A stretch of 64,000 bases of DNA, taken from NCBI GenBank assembly GCA_010909165.1, contig MU008205.1:186001-250000 (forward strand), written 5' to 3'. A program made the position numbers and the translations under genes. Positions within the stretch are counted from its first letter, which is position 1. Every line of letters starts with the position of its first letter. Of the stretch, positions 22,895-33,065 are shown piece after piece. The DNA is from Anthoceros angustus (lineage: Eukaryota > Streptophyta > Anthocerotopsida > Anthocerotales > Anthocerotaceae). A model generated the notes under the pieces. The model ran no database searches and was not told where the DNA came from. It was given only the letters and a program-made list of their open reading frames with translations.

Positions 22895-23245
22895 TAAGTA
22901 CATATACCTTTGGACGGAACAGGGAATTACCCTGGCCCAGAGGACCTAAGTTGTACAGGACTCTACTAACAAGCAAGTTCAGAGCAAGTAATATGCATGG
23001 AAGAATACCTACATACAATAATGGGCTCTAATATCGACACTCTGAACATGTACACCTCTGGACGGAACAGGGAATGCGGTAATCTAAAGGACCTAAACTT
23101 TACAAGTGCATACTAACCAGCGAGAAGAGACTGCAATGTGCATGGAAGAATACCTACAAACAATAATGGTCACTATCGACATCCTAAATATTCTACACCT
23201 CTGGATGGAACAGGAATCCAGAGGACCTGAAGTGTACAGTATAAG
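22895..23245. repeat. Imperfect ~145-bp tandem repeat, 2.3 copies
   Basis: Phrases such as 'ctctggacggaacagggaat', 'gcatggaagaatacctac' and 'acaataatgg' recur at about 22905, 23050 and 23196 in the same order. The array sits just downstream of the minus-strand gene ending at 23518 and may lie in its 3' flank. Confidence 0.65.
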
Positions 23246-23517
23246 ACACTGCAGCAGCAACAAGAGAAAGCATGCTGCTGCAACTTGCAAGGTTTAGCTT
23301 CCCCCCTCCGCGGGCACAATGCGTGTGTATAATCTACCTGACGTTCTTCTTGATCCTGGATGAGGGAAGCATAGAAATCTATCTGCTCCAGTTGGAAAGA
23401 ATAAACACCTGAGGCGATTTGGAGCAGGAAGGTTGGAGTGCCGGAAGCACCTGACTCTACCCGTTCCTGGAGCAGCATCTGCACGATCACCCTAAATTTC
23501 GGCCTCCCCCTGATTCA

Positions 23518-24099
23518 TCATGTGGGAGACGAATTCGAGCTCCCCGTCTCCGGCAGCTTATCAACGGCCCCATCCGAGGCCGAGTCATCGTCCTCCTTCA
23601 CGGCCGACGGTGCGCTAACAGTCTCCGGATCCCGCCTGCTCGCTATCCTCGCGGCCATAGCCCTCTTGATCGGCGGCCCTAGCTCATCCGACATGGTGCT
23701 CGTCTCGAAATCCGAATCGTGATCACGCGCCATCGGATTCGTGGAATTCACATGCTCCAAGATCTCCTTCTTGAACCTCAGCGGCTCCCCCTCCTGCACA
23801 TCCTTAAGAGCCTTCATCATCCACTTTCCCATCTGGTTGTAGTCGATTCTCGAAGACGAACCGTGCCGAAGATGCTTGGCGACCTCCGTCCCGCTGAAAC
23901 TTACCTTCCCGAACCAGAATTCCACCTCCTCCTTCTCCATGTCCACATACACGACGTCCTGCGCCCGGATTTCAGGCATGGGAGCCAGCGTCGGATCCGG
24001 CAACTGTACCACGCCTTCCCGCTGCACCTTTTCATATTCATCCTTCGTTACATCGAGGAGAGCCTTCCAGCGGAATTTCTCCCGGCCTTTAGGATACAT
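23518..24099 (-). CDS. Uncharacterised protein, shorter paralogue of the 26.5-kb gene
   Basis: The frame encodes 193 residues starting MYPKGREKFRWKALL. A conserved core VYVDMEKEEVEFWFGKVSFS matches VIKVDLEKKEVEFWFGKVSF of the 26.5-kb gene, and MMKALKDVQEGEPLRFKKEI matches its MMKALKDLKDGRPLKFENEI. About 78 residues between these blocks in the paralogue are missing here. The C-terminus is polar and acidic. Upstream DNA (24100-24480) still resembles the paralogue's N-terminal coding sequence and promoter, but the equivalent ATG is ATC and stops follow, so the present start is internal to the ancestral gene. It may be a decaying duplicate or a shortened functional form. I recognise no family. 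Confidence 0.55.
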   Translation of the reverse strand: MYPKGREKFRWKALLDVTKDEYEKVQREGVVQLPDPTLAPMPEIRAQDVVYVDMEKEEVEFWFGKVSFSGTEVAKHLRHGSSSRIDYNQMGKWMMKALKDVQEGEPLRFKKEILEHVNSTNPMARDHDSDFETSTMSDELGPPIKRAMAARIASRRDPETVSAPSAVKEDDDSASDGAVDKLPETGSSNSSPT

Positions 24100-24490
24100 T
24101 TGTTATCGTCGCTGGTAGAAAAAACGAGAGCAAGTCCGAGCCAACCCCCGTCCCTGCTGCTTCACTGCTCACAATTCTTGCACCACAATCGCCCCCGCCT
24201 TCAAGCTACAAACCTCCCAACAGCATTTCTCCGCGCTCGCATTCAGACTCTTCACGGACGGAGGCCGGCATCTGCTGCCTGACCTGATACGGAGAAATTA
24301 GTTCCCCCGACAATAGGAAGGCTCTCAGTGTGCACTGCCGGCGGAATGCATGCAAATCATCGTATTAATTCCTGTCGCGGCACCGTCGTGCTTGCTTGCC
24401 GAGCTGAGGAATAATGTCTTGACTGCAGAGCGGTAGAGACGTTGCGCTCCTGTGCATACTTATGTATGTATGTAGATCTGGTTTCCGCTA
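24100..24490 (-). pseudogene. Remnant 5' end and promoter of the duplicated gene
   Basis: Sequence around 24160-24290 aligns with the coding start of the 26.5-kb gene (shared 'gtcaggcagcagatgc' and 'gaatgcgagcgc'). The ATG is lost and a stop follows within about 12 codons. Upstream sequence (24300-24480) also aligns with the other gene's promoter, but the TATA-like run is changed to 'catacataag'. Confidence 0.55.
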
Positions 24491-26458
24491 TTCGATCCTG
24501 TAACAAGTACTAGGTGCAGGTCCCGTCGTCATCGTCATCCTTCACGACCGAATGGCACCCGCACTTTCAAAATCGCCGCAAGCCGACGATCTATTGCATA
24601 TATATTGATCGGTGGTGCCGATTCGTGAGGCTGGAAGCTGGAGGGAGCGACGCCTTAGCTGCGTCCTGGGAGGAGAAGAAACCTGAAGTCCTGAACGCAA
24701 ACATAGCTTCGTAAAAGTAGGAACGCGGAGACTTTATAGATATGCTGAGATGGGAAGTTCCATCTGCACCGAGGGAGTGGGAAAGAACCCACTCAAGGGC
24801 CCTACGCCAAGGGGGGCTTCTCAAAAGTCGAAGTATGGAATCCCGCTTGCACTATTCTATATATTTTTCAGGGAGTAGATAATTAATTTCACATAAACTT
24901 TATAATAGTATAAGATGCTTTTCAACGTATATTATTTTTAATGTACTTTAATATAGGTGATTTTATTACGTATTTATTTTATTATATAAGTATTTATTTT
25001 ATTCATTTTCGATAATAGAAATTGTCTAACAATTATAAATACGTATGTTTCCTGACCAGAGCGAGTTGACAGCGGAATTGGATCACATTCCCTGGAGGGC
25101 ATGGGCCAGGAACCCCAAATGTCCTCTCGATACACTCTGCTCACTCACTCACACAAGCGGACTCTCTCCTCACTTACTCTCACGAGCTAAGTCCGCATAA
25201 TGTCCCAGGCTTCCTCTCTGAAGTCTCTAGACTGGCTGCCTGCCCCGAGTGAGAAGTGAAAGGGTGATCACTGTCGGCGCTATCTGCAGAAAGGATCCAG
25301 GGCAAGCGCATGGGTCACCGTCCGTACATTCTAACCATGTGCACTAGTATGAAGAGCCACGAAGACTTGTAGGAAGCGTGCCTCTGCTGGAAACCAGACG
25401 AACGTGGCCTTTCAATCGCACCAGCCAGGACAGATTTCCAAAATTCCTACCACGATCCTTCAAGCAAGGAACAGCGCACACCTGACACGAAAAAGTGCAT
25501 TGAAGAGTTTGTGCTTGGTGCTGACACAGTGACCCAGACGAGGATGACAGGGCAATGTAGTATTGCGGCATCACCCTACTGAACAGGCAACGAGTATGGT
25601 GGCATGAAAATTTCCAAGATTCGTTGGACTGAAGAAGGCGGAGTTCGCCCTCACACCTAAACTAGTTGGTGTAGGTTCTGGCCATTGCAAGCAAACGGAC
25701 TGTTACAAGACGTGAATTCTGTAGGACAGGATTTGGAACAGCCAATACATGACTTGCACCTGTCGCTACCCGTGGAAGCATGCTTGGCAGACATAACACA
25801 CCAGCCCCCATGCTCGACAAAAGCTGGCAATTATGTTGATTCAACAATAATGCTGATCCTTAAATCCACAGCAATGTGACCACCTAAACCAGTGCTGCAT
25901 GCCTGGAAATAAGCAAGCAGAATTAGACACACTCTTCGAGTTCTGCTGTTTAAGTGGAGCATGACTTTCCAAGAGAGGAAGTCTTACCTCCTCCGCCAGC
26001 ACGCTGCCGAGCACGAACAGACATTGCACAGGAGACGCACAAACTTGTTACGTTTCAGACCACACCAGGAGCTTGCAACCAGCGCTGAAAATAAGAACCT
26101 GATTTCCATACACCATTTTTGAGCACACTTCCAGCTCACAGAGCAACAAGTACCAAGGGCTATGTTATCATCAAAAGTCCATACCAATTCTTCAAATGAC
26201 AAGCAGCCTCCCAAAGTCCTCAAACTTTGCACAAGTGATGCGACAGCTTATTTGCTGGTCGATTATACACTCGTCACTTTAGGTCTTGTTTTACCACAGA
26301 GCACTGTGATACTCAGCTGCCATCTTGAGCTTGACTCACACGCTTGTATCAAGGGAACAGGTACCCAGGAGATCATCCGAATATCCAGCGATTCCTCAAA
26401 ACTGAGAATTCCACGTTCTGATGCGGCAGACGATGCGACAACAATTTCCTGATCCCGC
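24491..26458. other. Intergenic sequence between the two paralogues
   Basis: An AT-rich patch (24840-25050) is followed by mixed sequence. ORFs on both strands are short and show no domains. The part next to 26458 probably includes the 3' UTR of the minus-strand gene. No RNA gene is recognised. Confidence 0.35.
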
Positions 26459-27529
26459 CTAGCCCTCAAGCTCCTCCGTCAAGTTTTTCGTGATCTGAAA
26501 ATCATCATCAAGCTCCTCCGTCAAGTTGCTCGTGATCTGCAAACCATCATCAAGCTCCTCCGTCAAGTTGCTCGTGATCTGCAAATCATCATCAAGCTCC
26601 TCCGTCAAGTTGCTCGTCTGCGAATCATCATCAAGCACCACCGCGCCATTCACATGCCTCAAGATCTCGTTCTCAAATTTTAGCGGGCGCCCGTCCTTCA
26701 GATCCTTGAGAGCCTTCATCATCCTCTTTCCCACTTCGGCAGAGTAGTCCACGGGCTGCTCCAATTTATGCTCGTACCACACCGCGCTCAGATCGCACCA
26801 ATGAACCTTGCATGGCAGAACCGCCTTCTCCTCCCCTGTCAAGATGATGTGCCTGAAGCGCAGCAGGTCCTTCAGCCGCTCGCTGGGGATCCAGCTCTCG
26901 TTGCACTTCCATCCATACTTAGCTCCATTATGCGTGATCTCAATTTCCTCCCTCAGTTCTTTTCTTCTAAACATCGCACTGGCAACTCTGTAGGGAATCC
27001 CCGAAGACGGACAATCCTTATAATGCTTGGCGACCTCCTGCCCGCTGAAACTCACCTTCCCGAACCAGAATTCCACCTCCTTCTTCTCGAGGTCCACTTT
27101 AATGACGTCATCCGCCAGGATCTTCTTCAGTTTACGATTCGGCTGATCCATAACCTCGTCCCGCGGAGGGTGCCCTGGCCCTAGCGCGGCCCTGTCCGCA
27201 TCGGATTCCGCCGCGTTCGATTCGGGGAACTGTGCCCCGCCTTCCAGCTGCACCTTCCTTAGCTCATCACTCGCTCCAGATGAGACGAGTGCAGCCAAGC
27301 GGGCCCCCCGGCGTTTACGAACCAGGATTGTCCCCGCCACCATTGCCCCCGCCACCATTGCCATCACAGTTGCCCCCCCCTTCCAGCTACGTACAAACCG
27401 CACAAGAACATTTCTCTGCGCTCGCATTCGGGCTCTCCACGAACAGATGCCTGCATCTGCTGCCTGTCCAGACATGGTCAAATTCGGGAAACAGGAAGGC
27501 TCTCTCTGTACGCTCCAGGCACAATGCAT
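26459..27529 (-). CDS. Uncharacterised protein with one membrane segment and C-terminal 14-residue repeats
   Basis: The frame encodes 356 residues from the first ATG at 27529; an internal ATG at 27473 (MSGQAADAG) is an equally plausible start. Residues ~52-73 (GGATVMAMVAGAMVAGTILV) form one hydrophobic segment followed by RKRRG, suggesting a membrane anchor with a cytosolic C-terminal part. Then come an acidic linker, the core VEFWFGKVSFSGQEVAKHY, a region with CKVHWCDLSAVWYEH, and MMKALKDLKDGRPLKFENEI. The end carries four copies of a 14-residue unit (SNLTEELDDDLQIT-like). A shorter paralogue lies 2.4 kb away. The FW(F/I)GKV core recalls a PFWIGKV stretch in the mobile element at 58.6 kb, so a transposon origin is conceivable. 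No function can be assigned. Confidence 0.65.
   Translation of the reverse strand: MHCAWSVQREPSCFPNLTMSGQAADAGICSWRARMRAQRNVLVRFVRSWKGGATVMAMVAGAMVAGTILVRKRRGARLAALVSSGASDELRKVQLEGGAQFPESNAAESDADRAALGPGHPPRDEVMDQPNRKLKKILADDVIKVDLEKKEVEFWFGKVSFSGQEVAKHYKDCPSSGIPYRVASAMFRRKELREEIEITHNGAKYGWKCNESWIPSERLKDLLRFRHIILTGEEKAVLPCKVHWCDLSAVWYEHKLEQPVDYSAEVGKRMMKALKDLKDGRPLKFENEILRHVNGAVVLDDDSQTSNLTEELDDDLQITSNLTEELDDGLQITSNLTEELDDDFQITKNLTEELEG
26465..26632 (-). repeat. 42-bp in-frame tandem repeat, about 4 copies
   Basis: The unit 'caagctcctccgtcaagtt' recurs every 42 bp inside the 3' end of the 26.5-kb gene. Because 42 is a multiple of three, the reading frame is kept. Copies differ by a few substitutions and the last is shortened. 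Confidence 0.8.
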
Positions 27530-27640
27530 GCAGATCTTCCTATAATGGAATTCTCTCGCGGCACGGTCGAGCTTGCTTGCCCAAGCCCCGGAATACTGTC
27601 TGACAGCACACGGGTAGAGGAGACTTTGCGCTCTTGTCCA

Positions 27641-27653
27641 TACTTATATATTT
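27641..27653 (-). promoter_or_regulatory. Probable TATA box of the 26.5-kb gene
   Basis: On the minus strand the run aaatatataagta lies about 110 bp upstream of the first ATG. Surrounding sequence is conserved in the paralogous promoter at 24.4 kb. Confidence 0.4.
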
Positions 27654-27659
27654 AGGTAA

Positions 27660-29406
27660 ATCTGGTTTATTATGTAGGTCGTATAAACTTTTATGGATAT
27701 GCGGACATCTAAAGGTATGTGAGCTTAATATAATTATAATATGGTATCATATAATATAATATTTAGAGTATATATATGATATAATATATATAATAGGCTA
27801 CCTATATAAAATTAATTGATCTTGTATTAATTTACCCATATATTTAGGTAAATAATTATTTATATATCTATAAAATAATAAAAAAATATGGCTATACGTA
27901 TGAAGATTTCAAAAAATCCTGGAACGACAAGTAAATATGGAAAACCGATCTGGTCATGCGGCATCCACATTTTTTTAGGGTTGTGAACAGAAAGAAATAG
28001 TCCTGCCGCATACGGCAGAACTATTTCGGTATATCACACATGACCACATCGGTCGGGGATGCAGCCACCTAGTATACCGATGTCGTCAACCTACTCCATG
28101 ATGCACACAAAGCTTTCACGATACATAGAAACTTTTCTTCTCTCGGGTTTAGGGTTGCGTTTAGGGTCATTTGCGTTGTCGTGCCATTGCGGCACTGGAC
28201 GCCATATGTGAGCGGTTGCCTTTGCGCTTACTCGCTTCGCGCTGGCTGTAGTGTTTGCACTCGCCGCAGGGCTGCAACGCTTCTAGGCCTCGCCTTGTGG
28301 GGTGTAGTATGTGTGTCTTAGTGCTGCTTAACATGTATGTGTGTCTTAGCTGCCTGTTTAACATGTATGTGTGGTGATCGGAACCCTAAAACACTAAATA
28401 AGAAAACATGTGCACGACACAATCGGAACACCAGGCTATCATCGTGTCATAGAAAGTTTTTGCCCCAAGTACGAACCTATAGAAGCTGATGTGGCACGTA
28501 TTATACGTGTATTGTATGCAAGTATCTGAAAGATGCCGTGGCATATTTCTGTAGCGTACACCCAGAAAAACAAAGTCACACACACAGAAAAACAAAGTCA
28601 CACACACGATGCCAAGTGACTAGATCGGTATTCCATAAGTAAATATTCGAATCATTCTTTATTATTGTTCTGAAGATATGAATATAAGTATGCATCATTA
28701 TTGAGCTACATACTACCTATGTCCCTAAGGTTAATATTTCATAATTAGATTTTATATATAACTTATAAATATATTCAAGAACTAAACTAGGTATATGGTA
28801 GGTGTTTATGCATGTCACTCATTATAGAATTAGATTGGTAAGGTAGAAATACACTATCAATTTTTGCAAGGAGGTAGTTCGGCTGTGAAATTTCATTGGC
28901 AATCATGCTGTGAAATTAGTTTGGTTTAGTTGGATAGTGATATGCGTATAATATTAAGATAACTAGAATAGAATTAGCTTTGATAGATTTATGTGCCATG
29001 CATTAAAAATATATATGGTTTTCAGAGTATTGCACAAATCAGAACTAAGATTAAGATGTGAATGGCTCGCAAATTATATTGGAGATTAAGATGTAAAGAT
29101 TGCTTATGCAGTGGTGCACATCTAGATAATAGTAATATAAGATACCAAAATTACATCAATTGCACTATTCTGGTGTAATTGATATAATTACTATTCTAGT
29201 GGTGTCATCCTTGAAACTAAGTTCCTTTTGCGAAACTACAATGACAAAGATGTTGTCCTAATGACTTAGGGAGGAGATAGTATGAAGTAAAAAATAATCT
29301 AATTATTTTTCATGATTTTCTTAGAGGGCAAGTTGTTTCTTATCATCACTTTGTTTGTAAAATTGTAAATATATAACAAAGTATTTGATTCAAAAATAAA
29401 ATAAAA
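27660..29406. other. AT-rich intergenic region with small repeats
   Basis: The region is strongly AT-rich at 27700-27900 and 28620-29400. It contains two small tandem repeats: 'aacatgtatgtgtg(tcttag)' around 28308-28372, and 'cacacacagaaaaacaaagt' twice at 28559-28607. Two telomere-like 'tttaggg' units at 28147-28167 are too few to mean anything. No gene is supported. Confidence 0.4.
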
Positions 29407-30477
29407 ATGGTATTGAAAGCCTCTAGAAATCTTAGATTCAAAGAAACTTGTTTACCCCTGCTCGTGTCATTTCTTCGTCCTAGTGTGTGTTTTTCATGGG
29501 ATCCTTATTCAAAACAATGGCAACCTATGCCATGTTTGTCTTTTCTTCCACGTTGTACAATACGTCCAGATTTATCACCCAAGGTTTTGGCAGGCGATAA
29601 AGGTTTACTAGTCACTAAAAATTACTTTCAAGATTTTATGTATGTTTGTAATCCAATGACAACCCTTTATAAGAAATTATCACCCATGGTTGGATCTTTT
29701 AACCCAAAGGTAGTACACATTATTACTGACATTAAGAATAAAAAGTACAAAATTTATGCAATCTCTTTTAAGGATGATACTATTTGGGGAGGCTGGAAAA
29801 AATTGGACTCTAATTTCATAGATTTGAATAATAGTTTCTCAAGAGTAGAAGTATATGATTCCTCAATTTGTTCATGGACCTTGATGCCTAGCACTCCTCC
29901 TACTTCACATGCCGCAAAAATGATGCAAGATTTTTTGTTTTTGCCATTATGCATAGGTAGTGTATACTATGATGGACAAATTTTTTGTCTATGTCAAAGG
30001 ACAACGGGAGATGTACAATGTTGTTTGATCCGGTACAACATCCAAGAATGTAAATGGAAAGGTCCCGACGAAGTTCCCCTCAACCTAGGTTGGTTTCCTG
30101 AAATAGTTGTATGTGGAATTCATGTATTTTTATTGGGTTATCATCCTGAACTTTTTGGTCAAGTGTTTAGTATCTATAAATTTAACCTGAAACTAGAAGA
30201 AATTAGGCTAGAAGTAATAGCACCTCCAGATAAAAATGAAATGATTGTGCAATGGAATGGTTTCAAAGCTGTAGCATTCAACAACTTTATTTGCATATCC
30301 TCTCCAAACTACGAAAGGGGAATTTTATATAGTGTAATTGATAAATCTTGGGAAAAATGGGAGCATCATACTTCACTCATATGGCCAAGAGATAATGAGT
30401 TTTTTCCCTTTGCACCCAATACTGTAACAACACACTTTTTGGCATTTGAAGCACGTATAACTACCTCTGTAGATTAA
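29407..30477 (+). CDS. F-box/kelch-repeat-like protein lacking a visible F-box
   Basis: This intronless frame encodes 356 residues. Sequence such as SWDPYSKQWQPMPCLSFLPR, LLVTKNYFQDFMYVCNPMT, YDSSICSWTLMPSTPP and VIDKSWEKWEHH follows the pattern of plant F-box-associated kelch domains, which form a beta-propeller that binds SCF ubiquitin-ligase substrates. The usual N-terminal F-box (about 45 residues, LPxxLxxxIL) is absent. The frame begins directly in linker-like sequence, and the upstream DNA is AT-rich with no obvious F-box exon. The gene may therefore be truncated, or the start may lie in an unseen exon. Codons are strongly A/T-ending, unlike the GC-rich genes on either side but like DNAAF4 300 bp downstream. 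Confidence 0.6.
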   Translation: MVLKASRNLRFKETCLPLLVSFLRPSVCFSWDPYSKQWQPMPCLSFLPRCTIRPDLSPKVLAGDKGLLVTKNYFQDFMYVCNPMTTLYKKLSPMVGSFNPKVVHIITDIKNKKYKIYAISFKDDTIWGGWKKLDSNFIDLNNSFSRVEVYDSSICSWTLMPSTPPTSHAAKMMQDFLFLPLCIGSVYYDGQIFCLCQRTTGDVQCCLIRYNIQECKWKGPDEVPLNLGWFPEIVVCGIHVFLLGYHPELFGQVFSIYKFNLKLEEIRLEVIAPPDKNEMIVQWNGFKAVAFNNFICISSPNYERGILYSVIDKSWEKWEHHTSLIWPRDNEFFPFAPNTVTTHFLAFEARITTSVD

Positions 30478-30806
30478 TTTATGCATACTAAAAATTTTTG
30501 GTGGATATTCAAGAAAGAGACGTCATAGCATATCAAACAGCAAGCAAATATTACAGGTAACATGTCTATTCATGCAGCGATATTTGATGTTTAGCTTAAA
30601 ATCCAAAATATTAGTTATCTCTTATTTGTAAAAGACTACATTTAAGATATCTACAAATAATTATTCACTCTTTTGTAGAATAGGTCCCACAAGAATGGTT
30701 TTATTACTACGCTGTACTATTATCATGTGAGGGATAAATAACCTCTCTTTTCATCTGGTATATATGGTACTGAAATTTACTGAAATTTTCTTAAAAATTC
30801 AAGAGT

Positions 30807-32252
30807 ATGCCTATAACACCTGTGTACAAGTGGAAAGAAAGCAAAACATGGGTGACAATTGATGTGAGCTTTGGATCTGTTACTCCAAATTCGTCTGATG
30901 TAACATCAACCGAATGCTTTATTCGAGTAACCTGCTTTCCATATCTTTTCCAAGTTGACCTCAAAGGACAGATTAATAACCAAAAGAGCTCGGTCTCCAT
31001 AGGAAGAAATCATGTAAGTTTTTATTTAACAAAGAAGGAAGAAGGACTATGGGGACGACTCACAGCAATAGGTAATAAGGAGAGGTTATTAGAAAGGCGT
31101 GAAAATTCACTAGAAGCATATAGATTACACACACAACAAGCCAAAGAATCAAGAAAAGCTAATGTTGCTCAATTAGGAAGAGCTATAGTAGGAAAGCAGA
31201 TCAGTATTGAGGATTCTAAGCGTCAAATTATTGAAGATCGAAAGAACCAAGAGCTCACTATAGAACGGAATGCTTTACAATCTTGGCAAACGGCTACTAG
31301 CCAAAAGAATGTAAAACCTACAGACAAGAACCATGCACCACTAAAGGTTGATTTCAATTTTGACACAAAAATCGAAGTGGAACAAAAACCATTTGAAGAG
31401 GAAGCTAAATCAACAGATGAATTGTGTGCTAAATTTGAGAACAATAGTTTTCAACCCTATAAGGAAAGGATACAAGAAACAATTCTTCCAGCTCCAAGAA
31501 CATACACTGCCGTTCCTATAAGGTTCACAGACAAATGTATTCCTCTCCATTTACCAGCTCGGGAAAGCAGAAACACTGAAGTCAAGTTGAAACCAAATAC
31601 ATCTCATTTAATAAGTGATACAGATAAAGACAATGATGCTTCTGAAATAGTTCCTATATTCCAACAAGATCAAGGAAATCGATGTTTCAAAAATGCAGAT
31701 TTTGGTGCAGCTATTGACCATTATACTTCAGCTATCCAGAAAGATCCCAGTATGATCCTTTGCTATGCCAATCGAGCAGCTTGCTATCTACAAAGAAAGG
31801 CATTTCAAGCTTGTGTGGATGATTCTACAATTGCAATTGATATACTAAAAAAAATCATTTCCACAACACTTCAACCACCCCGCTCTATTCCGGTTAAGAT
31901 AAACATTTCTCCACTCCTCCATGAACAAACATTCTCCTCATCCAATGTATCTCACTTTTCACACACTCTTTTAAGGCATGGAGATGCGTTGTACCTATTG
32001 ACTCCTCTTGTTGAACCTCGTAGTCTTAGAATGAAGAATGATGATGAAGAAATATATCAATGGAATGTAGCCATGTTGAGTTGTGTTTTACTTAGAAGAG
32101 GTGTTGCAAAGTGTGAGTTGGACCAATTACATGAAGCTTGCTCAGATTTAAAAGAGGCATTGCATTTTGATCCTGCGAATGACTGCATTGTTAACTCTCT
32201 TAACGAAGTGCGGTGTAAGATAGTAGTGAAGAGTGATAATTTTCATAACTAA
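30807..32252 (+). CDS. DNAAF4: Dynein axonemal assembly factor 4 (DYX1C1-like)
   Basis: This single open frame of 481 residues starts MPITPVYKWKESKTWVTIDV. Residues 1-80 form a CS/p23-like domain (ECFIRVTCFPYLFQVDLKG; HVSFYLTKKEEGLWGRL). A charged coiled coil follows (about 95-160, SKRQIIEDRKNQELTIERNA). The C-terminal third (about 285-475) carries TPR repeats (GNRCFKNADFGAAIDHYTSA; LCYANRAACYLQRKAFQACV). The domain order and the pattern at both ends match DNAAF4, a cytoplasmic HSP90/HSP70 co-chaperone that preassembles axonemal dynein arms. In plants it is kept only by lineages with swimming sperm. Lack of introns and A/T-ending codons distinguish it from the intron-rich genes nearby; a retrocopy is possible, though the frame is intact. 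Confidence 0.8.
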   Translation: MPITPVYKWKESKTWVTIDVSFGSVTPNSSDVTSTECFIRVTCFPYLFQVDLKGQINNQKSSVSIGRNHVSFYLTKKEEGLWGRLTAIGNKERLLERRENSLEAYRLHTQQAKESRKANVAQLGRAIVGKQISIEDSKRQIIEDRKNQELTIERNALQSWQTATSQKNVKPTDKNHAPLKVDFNFDTKIEVEQKPFEEEAKSTDELCAKFENNSFQPYKERIQETILPAPRTYTAVPIRFTDKCIPLHLPARESRNTEVKLKPNTSHLISDTDKDNDASEIVPIFQQDQGNRCFKNADFGAAIDHYTSAIQKDPSMILCYANRAACYLQRKAFQACVDDSTIAIDILKKIISTTLQPPRSIPVKINISPLLHEQTFSSSNVSHFSHTLLRHGDALYLLTPLVEPRSLRMKNDDEEIYQWNVAMLSCVLLRRGVAKCELDQLHEACSDLKEALHFDPANDCIVNSLNEVRCKIVVKSDNFHN

Positions 32253-32382
32253 GTAGTATCTTAGGATTTGGTATAGATACATAAAACTATGTTGATTAGA
32301 ATAGTTCATTCCCCAATCTGAAAACCCAAACCCTCAAGACCATATTATGTCCTGTATTCAAAGACCTAAAGATATTCACGAT

Positions 32383-32556
32383 TGTTGTTCGTTGTTTCTG
32401 CTATGAGCTTCTACCGTGATGCAAGTTTGCAAATAGCATTCACGTTATTCGTTGTTCCTGCTTTGAGCTTCTACCGTGATGTAAGTTTGCAAATAACATT
32501 CACGTTGTTTGTTGTTTCTGCTGTGAGCTTCTACCGTGATGCAAGTTTGCAATCCA
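32383..32556 (+). repeat. 60-bp tandem repeat, about 2.8 copies
   Basis: The unit containing gagcttctaccgtgat and aagtttgcaaata repeats exactly every 60 bp. It is open in one frame (SFYRDASLQ), but the frame begins and ends without other coding signals. It lies about 130 bp downstream of DNAAF4. Confidence 0.85.
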
Positions 32557-33065
32557 CTCACTCAAATATCTTTACGGAAAGCCAAATACATAACTACTAC
32601 AAGAAAAAAAAAAGTTTAGACTAGGTTTTAATAAACTGCTAAATTATTAAACCCTTACTAAGAGCAACGCCGTAGTTAAGCAACGCTGTTGTACAAGAGC
32701 CCCGTCTCGTCGGCGCTTATTTCCTCTGATCAAAACTGTATGTAGCCTGAGTGTTTGTCGTGACATGTGGCAGAGGTACTGGGCTCACGTAAGCCTGGGA
32801 CGCCACGCAATGCGTAGAAAGCAGGAGCTCCCTTAGGTCAAGTCACGAGTCACGAGTCACGACTTACACACAGTTCATGGTGTGCCATGGAAGCAGCCTG
32901 TGAAGGCTGACGACTCGGCTCTTTGCTATCACTGCCCCGCTCTACTTTGCTCTGCCGCCGGCATGGCGTGCTCGCCATTCGTTGCCAAGCTCGCCGCCAG
33001 GTAGAAGAAGCGATCTAGCCGGTGCCAAGGCAATTTGGCTGGGAGCCCGCTGATCTGGCCCCGCC

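Noticed and set aside
22895-23245. Possible CRISPR-like spaced repeats
   Set aside because: Plant nuclear DNA; units are ~145 bp, diverged and without uniform spacers.
28147-28170. Telomere-like tttaggg units
   Set aside because: Only two scattered units; not an array, and such motifs are common in plant promoters.
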